Positions 40,112 through 48,987 of a stretch of DNA of 64,000 bases are shown here, in pieces. Location of the stretch: NCBI GenBank assembly GCA_963838205.1, contig CAWIQF010000014.1, positions 310,001 through 374,000 of the forward strand. The letters are read 5' to 3'. How positions within the stretch are numbered: position 1 is the stretch's first letter; every line of letters begins with the position of its first letter. The stretch is from CAIVVT01 sp963838205. Lineage in GTDB: Bacteria; Acidobacteriota; Terriglobia; Bryobacterales; Bryobacteraceae. Made by a program: the position numbers and the translations under genes. Below the pieces are notes generated by a model that ran no database searches, was not told the origin of the DNA, and saw only the letters and a program-made list of their open reading frames with translations.

Positions 40112-41329
40112 ATGAGCCTGAGCCAATTGGCGCGAACGATTCACGAGTCCGTTACTTTGAAGCTGAACCAGACCGCGGCCCTGCTGCGCGAGAAAGGCGA
40201 GCCGGTGATCCACCTCGGCGGTGGCGAGCCGAAGTCTAAGACCCCGCTCGACGCGATTGTCAGTTGCACGGCAGTGCTCAACTCCGGCGATATCAAGTAC
40301 ACTCCGCCCGACGGCATCCCCGCTCTCAAGAAAGCCATCATCCGCTACACCGAAGAGTATTACGGCCGGGCCGTGCGGCCGGAAAACGTGGTCGCTTCGT
40401 GCGGCGCCAAACAGGCCATAATGGCCGCGCTGATCGCGATTCTCGATCCCAAGGACGAAGTGATCTTCCCCGCCCCGTATTGGGTCAGCTATCCCGAAAT
40501 GGTCAAACTGGCCGGCGGCGTGCCCGTGGCCGTGAAGCCCGAGGACGGCACGTTCTACCCCACCGTGAAGGAGATCGCCGACTGCATCGGCAGCTACACC
40601 AAGGCCGTCATTCTCAACAGCCCCAACAATCCCTCGGGCGTGATGTACTCGCGCGACTTCATCGCTGAAATGGTCGATCTGTGCGCAAAAAAGTCGATCT
40701 ACCTGATCATGGACGACACCTATAACCGGCTGGTGTTCGACGGCAAATCGCCCATCAACTGTTACGACTTCTCGAAGGAGGATATCGACGCCTCCAAGCT
40801 CGTGGTCATCAACTGCGTCTCGAAAATGTACGCCATGACCGGCTTCCGCATCGGCTGGGCCGTCGGCAGCCGCGAACTCCTCGGCGCCATGGCCACCATC
40901 CAGAGCCAGCAAACCTCCGGGCCCGCGACGCCCTCGCAGTGGGCCGCGGTCGGCGCGCTGAACGGCGTGCAGAATTCGATTGAGGCGCTGCGCATGACGC
41001 TCGAGAACAACCGCAATATTATGCTGGACCATCTGCTGGCCTTCCCCGGCATCCGCGTGACCAAACCGGAAGGCGCCTTCTACTGCTTCCCGGACTTCAG
41101 CAATTACGAGAAAAGCTCCCAGAAACTCGCCGAGTTCCTGTTGAACAAGGTGCGCGTGGTGACGGTGCCCGGCAAGGAATTCGGCATGGAAGGCCATCTG
41201 CGAATCAGCTTCTGCGGCGCAGCCAAGGAGATCACCGAGGGCATCGAACGCATCCGCTGGGCCCTCGACCCGGCCTCGCCCAACGAACTCTACCTGGGCG
41301 ACCGGCGCCTGGTGCGCGACTGGATGTAA
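40112..41329 (+). CDS. class I/II PLP-dependent aminotransferase (aspartate aminotransferase-like)
   Basis: A 405-residue enzyme from ATG 40112 with GGAGG 6 bases upstream. Family motifs: VIHLGGGEPKSKTPLDAI (substrate-side loop), YTPPDGIPALKKAIIRY, SCGAKQAIMAALIAI, ILNSPNNPSGVMYS (the N-P-x-N-P-x-G PLP site), LIMDDTYNRLVFDG and the Schiff-base Lys in VSKMYAMTGFRIGW. The closing HLRISFCGAAKEITEGIERI contains the carboxylate-binding Arg. It resembles the group Ib aspartate/prephenate aminotransferases. It ends 10 bases before pckA; transamination of oxaloacetate/aspartate next to PEP carboxykinase makes biochemical sense. Confidence 0.9.
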   Translation: MSLSQLARTIHESVTLKLNQTAALLREKGEPVIHLGGGEPKSKTPLDAIVSCTAVLNSGDIKYTPPDGIPALKKAIIRYTEEYYGRAVRPENVVASCGAKQAIMAALIAILDPKDEVIFPAPYWVSYPEMVKLAGGVPVAVKPEDGTFYPTVKEIADCIGSYTKAVILNSPNNPSGVMYSRDFIAEMVDLCAKKSIYLIMDDTYNRLVFDGKSPINCYDFSKEDIDASKLVVINCVSKMYAMTGFRIGWAVGSRELLGAMATIQSQQTSGPATPSQWAAVGALNGVQNSIEALRMTLENNRNIMLDHLLAFPGIRVTKPEGAFYCFPDFSNYEKSSQKLAEFLLNKVRVVTVPGKEFGMEGHLRISFCGAAKEITEGIERIRWALDPASPNELYLGDRRLVRDWM

Positions 41330-41339
41330 GGAGCCGGCC

Positions 41340-43001
41340 ATGAATATCTACACCGACATTCCATCCCCGGCCGTAAAGCAAGCGGGCGAATCGGCCAGCG
41401 CCTACGGGCTGCAGAATCACGGCCTGCTGAACCTCAAGCGCGTCTACTGGAACCTGGCGCCGGAGGCGCTCTACGAAGAGGCCATCTTCCGCGGCGAAGG
41501 CTGCATCTGCAACCAGGGCCCGCTGGTGGTCAACACGGGCAAGCACACCGCTCGCGCCGCCGCCGACAAATCGCTGGTGCGCGAACCCTCCTCGGAGGGC
41601 TACATCTGGTGGGGCACGCACAACCGGCCTTTCAACCCGCTGAGCTTCAACAATCTGCTCACGCGGCTGCAAGCCTATCTGCAAGGCCGCGACGTTTTCG
41701 TGCAAGATTGTTTCGGCGGCGCCGATCCCGACTACCGCCTGCCGGTGCGCATCGTCACCGAAACCGCGTGGCACAGCCTGTTCGCGCGGACCATGTTTCT
41801 CAAGCCCGAGTCGCTCGACGCCTACCGCCGCCATGTGCCCGAATTCACGATCATCGCCGCGCCGGGCTTCAACGCCAGTCCGCTGGTCGATTCCACGCGC
41901 ACCGAGACGTTCATCATTTTGAACCTGGCCGAGCGGCTGGCCATCATCGGTGGCACCTGCTACGGCGGCGAGATCAAAAAGACCGTCTTCACCATCCTCA
42001 ACGCCCTGTTGCCCTTCGACGGCGTGCTGCCGATGCACTGCTCGGCCAACGTCGGCCCGTCCGGCGACGCGGCCATTTTCTTCGGCCTCTCGGGCACCGG
42101 CAAAACAACCCTCTCGGCCGACCCCGCGCGCAATCTGGTCGGCGACGACGAGCATGGCTGGAGCGACAACGGCGTCTTCAACTTCGAGGATGGCTGCTAC
42201 GCCAAGGTCATCCGGCTCTCCGAAAGCGCCGAGCCGCAGATTTTCGAATGCACGCGCCGCTTCGGCACGGTTTTAGAAAACGTAGTCTTCGACCCGCGCA
42301 CCCGGCGCCTCGATCTGAACGACGACAAGCTGACCGAAAACACGCGCGCCGCCTATCCGCTCGCCTTCATCGGCAACGCCTTGCCCGACAAGCGTGCCGG
42401 CCATCCCAAGAACGTCGTCTTCCTAACCTGCGACGCCTCCGGCGTGCTGCCGCCCATCTCGCGCCTGACCCCCGACCAGGCCGTCTACCACTTCATGAGC
42501 GGTTACACCAGCAAGATCGCCGGCACCGAGATCGGGTTGGGCATCGAACCTCAGATCACCTTCAGCGCCTGCTTCGGCGCGCCCTTCATGGTCCACCACC
42601 CCTACCGCTACGCGCAGATGCTGAAGGCCAAGATCCTGAAGTACGGCGCGGACGTGTGGCTGGTCAATACGGGTTGGACCGGCGGACCATTCGGCATTGG
42701 CAAACGCATCAGCATCCAGCACACGCGGGCGCTGCTGAACGCCGCCCTGAACGGCCAGTTGGCGCAGGTCGAATACTGGCAGGATCCGGTGTTTGGGGTG
42801 TCCGTACCGAAGTCCTGCGAAGGCGTTCCGTCCTCGATCCTCGACCCCGCCAACACCTGGCCAAGCCGCGCCGAGTACGACCGCAAGTACGACACTCTGG
42901 CCGCGCGCTTCATCGACAACTTCGAGTTCATGCTGAGCGAGGAGCTGGACGTGCCGAAGGATCTGGTGCAGTACGGACCGAAACGCAAGACGTCCGTTTG
43001 A
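41340..43001 (+). CDS. pckA: phosphoenolpyruvate carboxykinase (ATP)
   Basis: A 553-residue enzyme that converts oxaloacetate and ATP to PEP, CO2 and ADP, the entry to gluconeogenesis. The ATP-type is identified by the P-loop GLSGTGKTTLS (from residue 249) and the kinase-1a/2 segment RNLVGDDEHGWSDNGVFNFE. Other blocks are FIILNLAERLAIIGGTCYGG (oxaloacetate/Mn site), MHCSANVG, and HFMSGYTSKIAGTEIG. Length is normal. AAGGAG precedes the ATG. It follows the aminotransferase gene directly, likely in one transcript, and is convergent with the nitroreductase gene, 48 bases apart. Confidence 0.96.
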   Translation: MNIYTDIPSPAVKQAGESASAYGLQNHGLLNLKRVYWNLAPEALYEEAIFRGEGCICNQGPLVVNTGKHTARAAADKSLVREPSSEGYIWWGTHNRPFNPLSFNNLLTRLQAYLQGRDVFVQDCFGGADPDYRLPVRIVTETAWHSLFARTMFLKPESLDAYRRHVPEFTIIAAPGFNASPLVDSTRTETFIILNLAERLAIIGGTCYGGEIKKTVFTILNALLPFDGVLPMHCSANVGPSGDAAIFFGLSGTGKTTLSADPARNLVGDDEHGWSDNGVFNFEDGCYAKVIRLSESAEPQIFECTRRFGTVLENVVFDPRTRRLDLNDDKLTENTRAAYPLAFIGNALPDKRAGHPKNVVFLTCDASGVLPPISRLTPDQAVYHFMSGYTSKIAGTEIGLGIEPQITFSACFGAPFMVHHPYRYAQMLKAKILKYGADVWLVNTGWTGGPFGIGKRISIQHTRALLNAALNGQLAQVEYWQDPVFGVSVPKSCEGVPSSILDPANTWPSRAEYDRKYDTLAARFIDNFEFMLSEELDVPKDLVQYGPKRKTSV

Positions 43002-43049
43002 GCAGTTCTGCCGTCCAGGTTAGAAATGCGACTCGCGCCCGCGCGAACG

Positions 43050-43688
43050 TCAGGGCCGCGCCTTCGGGTACCCGACCGTTTGCGCCAGCACGATCCGCTG
43101 TTCCGGTCTGAGTTTCAGCGCCTTGGCCAGCGCCTCGCGGTCGACCGAGGCGCGAATCACCGTCGCCAGCCCCTCCGAGGCGCAGTACAGGTACACGTTC
43201 TGGCCGATGAAGCCGGTCTCCGCCCCCGTGTAGAGCGCTTTGTCCGTCTCCGGCGAGGTCCCCAGCTTGGCATAGTCCGCGACGTAGACCAGGTCCAACG
43301 GGGCCTGGCCGGCAAACTCCTGCGTGCCCGTCGCCGCGCGCAGGTCCCCCGCCGCCACCGGCAACAACTGCTGGTGCGCGGCGTCGTACACGTACGCGCC
43401 CTCGCCCAGCACCACGTACACTTCGACCGTCTGCCGATTCATCGCCGACGGCGCCGTGCGCCGGCCGTCGGGACGATTCACTCCATAGGCCGCCCACAGC
43501 AGGTTTGAAAGCACCTGCCGCGGCAGCGCCTTGGCATCGAATTCACGCTGGCTCTTGCGCTCGCTCAGCGCCTGCAGCAGCGGCTTGCCGCCCTGCCTGT
43601 CGGGCGTGGGCAGCGCCACCGCGCCCGGCGGCTGGGCCAGCGCCGGGCCCGCGCACAGGACCAGGAATAGAAGCGTCTTGGTCTGCAT
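43050..43688 (-). CDS. exported nitroreductase-family flavoprotein (SagB-like)
   Basis: A 212-residue protein with a signal peptide (MQTKTLLFLVLCAGPALA then QPPGA), unusual for nitroreductases. The mature domain has the FMN-binding start LSERKSQREFDAKALPRQVL then LLWAAYGVNRP-like segment, TAPSAMNRQTVEVYVVLGEG, TGAETGFIGQNVYLYCASEG and the closing LAQTVGYPKARP. Residues match the compact SagB-type nitroreductases associated with thiazole/oxazole dehydrogenases and with exported acidobacterial homologues. FMN would have to be acquired before or after export. Substrate unknown; it is convergent with pckA. Confidence 0.82.
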   Translation of the reverse strand: MQTKTLLFLVLCAGPALAQPPGAVALPTPDRQGGKPLLQALSERKSQREFDAKALPRQVLSNLLWAAYGVNRPDGRRTAPSAMNRQTVEVYVVLGEGAYVYDAAHQQLLPVAAGDLRAATGTQEFAGQAPLDLVYVADYAKLGTSPETDKALYTGAETGFIGQNVYLYCASEGLATVIRASVDREALAKALKLRPEQRIVLAQTVGYPKARP

Positions 43689-43824
43689 GCCCGCATTCTA
43701 CGCCTTCCGCGCCTCGGCTCAACCCCCGCTTCAGGCTTGCTTGTGGAATGGATAATGCCGCCCACCCCGGCGCCTTCTCCGGCCCTCCCGCGCGTCCGGC
43801 CACTCGCGCGCCCCCGCCGCCCCT

Positions 43825-44616
43825 TCACTGCTTCGAAAGGTCCTCGAAAACGATGCTCGAATCGACCGTGAAAACCCGCGTCTTGCCCGGCCGCGGCTTG
43901 AGCACCTCGAGCACCAGCGCCGCGCCGGTCGTGCGCACCGTCAGGCGCGTGCTGCCGTCCCGTTCCACCGGCAGCAGCTCCAGCCCGTACGGCGGCAGAT
44001 GAATCGAGCGCGTCAACCGGCACACCGGCATCGTCCCGCCGCCCCGGCCCCGCTCAGCCGGCATCTCGACCTGACTGCCGTTTGAGTAACACACCCGCAC
44101 CGCCGCCGCCGTGGCATCCGAATTCAGCACCAGGACCATCTTTCCCTGCAACTCTTCGACGTCGCCCTCCAGCCACGGATTGCGGCTCGGAAAGGCCACC
44201 GCCCCGGGCACCGTCGTAATCTCGTCCCGCGCCGTGCACTCGCTCGTCCCGCTCACCGCCACCCCCGGGGCCAGGCTCGCGCCCGCACCCCTCTCCGTAA
44301 CTTTGACCCACGCCTCCGCCGACTCCTGCCCATCCACCTGCAATCGCAGGCTCGCCTTCTGCCCAGCCTCCAGAACCAGCGGGATCGTCGGCGCCCCCTC
44401 CAGCCCCACCAGCGCCCCGCTGCCGTCGTGCCCTTGCACCTCCACCTCGACCGCCTGCGTGCGCAGATTCTCGAGGCTCACCGTCAACCAGCAGCGCTCG
44501 CCGTAGGTGAGCGGAATCAGGACCGAGACGAACGCCGTTCGTTCCTCGCCCGGCGCGGCCCCCGCCGCCGCCCAGGCCAGCAATCCCAGCAGCAGCGGCT
44601 GTATGAACACCGTCAC
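43825..44616 (-). CDS. secreted protein of unknown function
   Basis: Probably 263 residues from a GTG at 44616 (a second GTG at 44610 is equally possible). The N-terminus VTVFIQPLLLGLLAWAAAGA is a signal peptide, with likely cleavage before APGEER. The mature part is mostly beta-strand with no known motif: ERCWLTVSLENLRTQAVEVE, PLVLEAGQKASLRLQV and LKPRPGKTRVFTVDSSIVFE, giving the look of repeated immunoglobulin-like domains. Only two or three cysteines occur. Proteins with similar signal and beta-sandwich design are common hypotheticals in Acidobacteria. It is divergent from the diguanylate cyclase gene, with about 117 bases between. Confidence 0.65.
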   Translation of the reverse strand: MTVFIQPLLLGLLAWAAAGAAPGEERTAFVSVLIPLTYGERCWLTVSLENLRTQAVEVEVQGHDGSGALVGLEGAPTIPLVLEAGQKASLRLQVDGQESAEAWVKVTERGAGASLAPGVAVSGTSECTARDEITTVPGAVAFPSRNPWLEGDVEELQGKMVLVLNSDATAAAVRVCYSNGSQVEMPAERGRGGGTMPVCRLTRSIHLPPYGLELLPVERDGSTRLTVRTTGAALVLEVLKPRPGKTRVFTVDSSIVFEDLSKQ

Positions 44617-44733
44617 CCGGCGTGGCAATGCGCTTCGTTCCTCCTTCCTCTCTTCGACCGCGGAGCCGCATTCTTCCACCGTTCCCGGAGCCTTTCGCTC
44701 AAACCGCACCCGGATCCTGCCGATGAGTTCGTC

Positions 44734-45849
44734 GTGATTTCGATTAAGAAGTACCTGGACGCGCGCGACCGCCTGCCTGGTCCCGTCGTGGACTCCTATC
44801 GCACTTTGCTGGGCGCAATGGGCGAATCCGGCTCCCAGGCCTGCCCGCAGTTGGGGCTCGACCTCCAGGCCAGCCTTCTGCAGTTGCAGGCGCACCTGGT
44901 AGCCGAGATGACGCCCGGCGATTTCACGGCCTCCGGCACCGCAGCCGAGAAAGAGCTCCGGCTGTGGGGCTCGCGAACGGCCGAGTATTACAAACACCAG
45001 GCAGATGAAGTCAAGGAATTGATGATGGTCCTGGCGCGCACGGTCGATTCGGTCGGCGAACGCGACCAGCGCTACTCCGGCCAGTTTTCGGCTCTCAGCA
45101 CGCACCTGCGGAGCATCGCCGATCTCGACGATCTGGCAAAAGTGCGCGCCTCGCTCCTGCAGGGCGTCAACGAATTGAAGGACTGCGTCGAGCAGATGAC
45201 CAAGGACAGCGAAGAGTCGCTCACCCTGTTGCGCACCGAACTCGGCGCCTCCCGCAGCCGCCTCGAAGAGACCGAGCGCATGGCCGCCGTCAACCCGCTG
45301 ACCGGCATCGCCAACCGCCGCCGGATCGACCAGGCACTCGAGGAATTCACCGCCCGCGGCCGGCCGTTCTGCATCATGATGTTCGACCTGAACAGCTTCA
45401 AACAGGTCAACGACCAGCTCGGCCATCTCGCCGGCGACGATCTGTTGCGCCAGTTCGCCGCGGAGTTGCGGCTGGTGGTTCGCTCCGCCGATCTGGCCGG
45501 CCGCTGGGGCGGCGATGAATTCATCGCTTTGCTCGATTGCGGCTTAGGCCAGGCGGAGTCTTTGATGGGCCGGATTCGCGATTGGGTCTTCGGCGAATAC
45601 ACGATCCGCACCGGCTGCGACGCCTTCAAGGTCAAAGTGTGCGCCTCGATCGGCCTCGCCCTCTGGAAGCTGGGGGATGACGTCGCGGAGACGATCAATC
45701 GCGCCGACGCCGCGATGTATAAGGACAAGAAAGCGCGCAAGCGCGACGATCAGTGCCACCTGGTCACGAGCCCCGGCCCGGGCCGCCGGTGCGGCGACGC
45801 GGAAACCTCCGCCGCCACGCCCGCCGGCCTCCCGGCGCTCAAGTCCTGA
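44734..45849 (+). CDS. diguanylate cyclase (GGDEF domain)
   Basis: About 371 residues from a GTG at 44734. The active-site motif is GGDEF at 259-263 (AGRWGGDEFIALLD), with MFDLNSFKQVNDQLGHLAGD upstream, so it should make cyclic di-GMP from GTP. The product-inhibition site is intact: R250-SA-D253 five residues before the motif (RxxD). The N-terminal 190 residues are helical, with a likely coiled-coil segment just before the domain (SLTLLRTELGASRSRLEETE) but no recognised sensor domain and no membrane helix. The start is uncertain as the frame continues open upstream. Confidence 0.85.
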   Translation: MISIKKYLDARDRLPGPVVDSYRTLLGAMGESGSQACPQLGLDLQASLLQLQAHLVAEMTPGDFTASGTAAEKELRLWGSRTAEYYKHQADEVKELMMVLARTVDSVGERDQRYSGQFSALSTHLRSIADLDDLAKVRASLLQGVNELKDCVEQMTKDSEESLTLLRTELGASRSRLEETERMAAVNPLTGIANRRRIDQALEEFTARGRPFCIMMFDLNSFKQVNDQLGHLAGDDLLRQFAAELRLVVRSADLAGRWGGDEFIALLDCGLGQAESLMGRIRDWVFGEYTIRTGCDAFKVKVCASIGLALWKLGDDVAETINRADAAMYKDKKARKRDDQCHLVTSPGPGRRCGDAETSAATPAGLPALKS

Positions 45850-45888
45850 TCCGCCGCCACGTGCCAGGCGCCCGCGAAAAGCTCCTGC

Positions 45889-48800
45889 CTAGCCCTGCAA
45901 TGAGGCCGGCTGCGCGCCCGTAACCGCCGTCGCTCTGCTGCCGCCGAGCGCCCGCTGCAGCCGTTCCATGTAGAGGTAGATCACCGGCGTAATGTATAGC
46001 GTCAGGAACTGCGAAACCACCAGCCCGCCCACGACCGCCAGTCCCAACGGTTGCCGCGCGTCGCCGCCTTCGCCGTAGCCCAGCGCGATCGGCAGCGTGC
46101 CGAACAGCGCCGCGACCGTGGTCATCATGATCGGCCGGAACCGCAGCAGGCAGCCCTGATAAATCGCATGCTCCGGATCCTTACCCTCCACCCGCTGCGC
46201 CTCCAGCGCGAAGTCGATCATCATGATCGCGTTCTTCTTCACCACGCCGAAAAGCATGATGATGCCCACAAACGCGTACAGGTCTAATTGTTTGTGGAAC
46301 AGCAGCAGCGTCAGCAGCGCACCGAACACGGCCGCCGGCAGTCCCGACAGAATCGTGATCGGGTGGATGAAGCTCTCATACAAAATCCCCAGCACGATGT
46401 AGATCACCAGCACGGCCACGATCAGCAGAATCGACAGCCCCTGGAGCGACTGCTGGAACTGCTTCACCGTGCCCTGGAACGCGATCGAGACCGTCGCCGG
46501 TATGCGCAGTTCCGTGATCGCCTCCTCCACCCGCTGGGCCGCTTCGCCCAGGCTCGATCCCGCGCTCAGGTTGAACGATATCGTCACCGCCGGCAATTGG
46601 CCGAAGTGGTTCACCGTCAGCGGACCGGCCGTGCGCCGCGTGGTCACCACCGCGTTCAGCGGCACCAGTTTCCCGCTCGCCGAGCGCACATTCAGCTTCG
46701 CCAGCGCGTCCGGATCGCGCTGGTAGCGCGGGTCCACTTCCGCGATCACCAGATACTGGTTGGCCGGGCTGTAGATCGTCGAGACCTGCCGCTGCCCGTA
46801 AAACGTATACAGCGCGTTCTGTATTTGATCCGGCGTCACGCCCACCGTCTGGGCCCGGTCGCGGTCGATATCGACGTACAGTTGCGGGCTCGCGATCTGC
46901 ATATCGGAGTTGATGTCCTGAAAGTTCGGCAACGCCCGCATCTTGGCCATCAGCAGTGGCGCCCAGGCGTAGATCTCCTTCAGATTCGCGCTCTGCACCG
47001 TCAATTGATACGCGCTCGTGCCGAACGTGCCGCTGACCGTGATCGGCGGCGGGTTCTGCATGAACGCCAGAATGCCCGGCACGCTGAACATCATCGGCCG
47101 CATCCGGTCGATGAACTGGTCCACCGAAACGTTGCGTTCCGCGCGCGGCTTCAGACCCGCAAAAAAGAACGCCTGGTTGCCGCTCATCACGAACGCGCCG
47201 ATGCTCTTCACTTCCGGCTGCCGTTGCAGGATGTCGACGATCGCCATGTGATGCGCGCTCATCGATTCGAAGCTGATGTCCTCGCCGGCCTGCGTCATAC
47301 CGAACAGGAAGCTCGAATCCTGGCTCGGAATGAATCCCGTGGGCATTGTGAAGAACAGATACAGCGAGCCCGCCAGCATCGCGAACGCCAGCATGAGCGT
47401 TGCGAAACGGTGGTTCAGACTGATCTTCAGCGTTACGTCGTAGGCCCGCGCCATCAGGTTGAAGCCGCCCTCCAGCGTCCGGTAGAACAGCGTGTGCTTG
47501 GCGCCGTGGTCGATGCGCAGGAAGCGGCTGCCGAGCATCGGCGTCAGCGTCAGCGAGACGAAGCCCGAGATTAGAATCGCCACCACGATGGTCACGGAAA
47601 ACTCGTGCAGCAACCGCCCCACTATGCCCTGCATGAACAGCACCGGGATGAATACCGCCACCAGGGACAGCGTCATCGACAGAATCGTGAATCCGATTTC
47701 GCGCGACGCCATGAACGCGGCTTCCATCCGCGGATGGCCCATTTCCATGTAGCGCACGATGTTTTCCAGCATCACGATGGCGTCGTCCACCACGAAGCCC
47801 ACCGACAACGTCAGCGCCATCAGCGACAGGTTGTTCAGGCTGTAGCCCAGCAGGTACATCACCGCGAACGTGCCGATGATCGAAAACGGAACCGCAATCC
47901 CGGGAATCAGCGTGGCAGTCAGATTCCGCAGGAACAGGAAGATCACCATCACCACCAGGCAAATGGTCAGCGCCAGCGTGAACTGCACGTCGCCGATCGA
48001 GCCGCGGATGCTCTCCGAGGCGTCGAACGCCACCTGCAGATTGACCGCCGGTGGGATCTCCTTGCGAAACGTCGGCAGCAGCTTCCGGATGTTGTCCACC
48101 ACCTGCACCGTGTTCGTCCCGGGCTGCCGCTGGATCGCCAGCATCACGCCCCGCTCGCCGTTGAACCAGGCCAGCGCCTTGTTGTTTTCGATGCTGTCGA
48201 TCACCCGCCCCAGTTGCTCCAGCCGCACCGGCGCGCCGTTGCGATAGGCCACGATCACCGGCCGGTAGGCCGCCGCGTTCTCCAGTTGCCCATTGGAATC
48301 GAGCGTGAACGCCTGCTTGGTTCCGTCCAGCCGGCCGACCGGCAGATTGACGTTGTTGCCCTGGATCGCCAGCTGCACTTCGTCCACGCCGATGCCCCGC
48401 GCGGCCATCAGGTCGGGGTCCAGTTGCACCCGCACCGCGTACTTCTGCGCCCCGTACACAATGACACGCGCCACCCCGCTGACCATCGAGATGCGCTCCG
48501 CCAGCAGCGTCTCGGCGTACTCGTCCACCGTGTACATCGGCAGCGTCGACGAGCTCATCGCCAGGTACAGCACCGGCTGCTCGGCCGGATTCACTTTCTG
48601 ATACGACGGCGGCCGCGGCATCGTCGTCGGCAGATTTCCGCCGGCCTTCGAAATCGCCGCCTGAATGTCTTGCGCCGCCGCGTCGATATTGCGCTCCAGC
48701 GTGAACTGCACCGTCACCGTGGTGCTGCTCTGCGAGCTCGACGAACTCATCTGTTGGATGCCGGCAAGCGTCGAAAACTCGCGCTCCAGCGGTGTCGCCA

Positions 48801-48987
48801 CCGACGCCGCCATGGTCTCCGGACTGGCGCCCGGCAGCGCCGCGCTCACCTGGATCGTCGGGTAATCGACGCTCGGCAGCGCCGCCACCGGCAGCGCCCG
48901 GTAAGCTACTAATCCGAACAGCAGGATCGCGCACACCAGCAGCGTCGTCATAATCGGACGCTCGATGAAAATCCGCGACAGGTTCAT
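45889..48987 (-). CDS. RND multidrug efflux transporter (HAE1 family, MdtB/MdtC-like)
   Basis: A 1032-residue inner-membrane pump from ATG 48987. It starts MNLSRIFIERPIMTTLLVCA and has the twofold RND layout: helix 1, a large periplasmic porter domain, helices 2-7, then the second repeat (LNHRFATLMLAFAMLAGSLY onward). The proton-relay region is visible as LSVGFVVDDAIVMLENIVRY (the DD pair in helix 4) and, in the second half, VVKKNAIMMIDFALEA with the conserved Lys/Asn. IEFV-like G-x-x-x-D motifs and PLVPI-type TLTPML are present. It expels drugs or other amphiphiles with the adaptor encoded upstream, overlapping by 4 bp. No TolC-like outer-membrane gene is adjacent. Confidence 0.94.
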   Translation of the reverse strand: MNLSRIFIERPIMTTLLVCAILLFGLVAYRALPVAALPSVDYPTIQVSAALPGASPETMAASVATPLEREFSTLAGIQQMSSSSSQSSTTVTVQFTLERNIDAAAQDIQAAISKAGGNLPTTMPRPPSYQKVNPAEQPVLYLAMSSSTLPMYTVDEYAETLLAERISMVSGVARVIVYGAQKYAVRVQLDPDLMAARGIGVDEVQLAIQGNNVNLPVGRLDGTKQAFTLDSNGQLENAAAYRPVIVAYRNGAPVRLEQLGRVIDSIENNKALAWFNGERGVMLAIQRQPGTNTVQVVDNIRKLLPTFRKEIPPAVNLQVAFDASESIRGSIGDVQFTLALTICLVVMVIFLFLRNLTATLIPGIAVPFSIIGTFAVMYLLGYSLNNLSLMALTLSVGFVVDDAIVMLENIVRYMEMGHPRMEAAFMASREIGFTILSMTLSLVAVFIPVLFMQGIVGRLLHEFSVTIVVAILISGFVSLTLTPMLGSRFLRIDHGAKHTLFYRTLEGGFNLMARAYDVTLKISLNHRFATLMLAFAMLAGSLYLFFTMPTGFIPSQDSSFLFGMTQAGEDISFESMSAHHMAIVDILQRQPEVKSIGAFVMSGNQAFFFAGLKPRAERNVSVDQFIDRMRPMMFSVPGILAFMQNPPPITVSGTFGTSAYQLTVQSANLKEIYAWAPLLMAKMRALPNFQDINSDMQIASPQLYVDIDRDRAQTVGVTPDQIQNALYTFYGQRQVSTIYSPANQYLVIAEVDPRYQRDPDALAKLNVRSASGKLVPLNAVVTTRRTAGPLTVNHFGQLPAVTISFNLSAGSSLGEAAQRVEEAITELRIPATVSIAFQGTVKQFQQSLQGLSILLIVAVLVIYIVLGILYESFIHPITILSGLPAAVFGALLTLLLFHKQLDLYAFVGIIMLFGVVKKNAIMMIDFALEAQRVEGKDPEHAIYQGCLLRFRPIMMTTVAALFGTLPIALGYGEGGDARQPLGLAVVGGLVVSQFLTLYITPVIYLYMERLQRALGGSRATAVTGAQPASLQG

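Noticed and set aside
47605..48912. 435-codon plus-strand frame opposite the RND pump (and 46288-47574 likewise)
   Set aside because: His/Arg/Gln-rich shadow of a highly conserved transporter.
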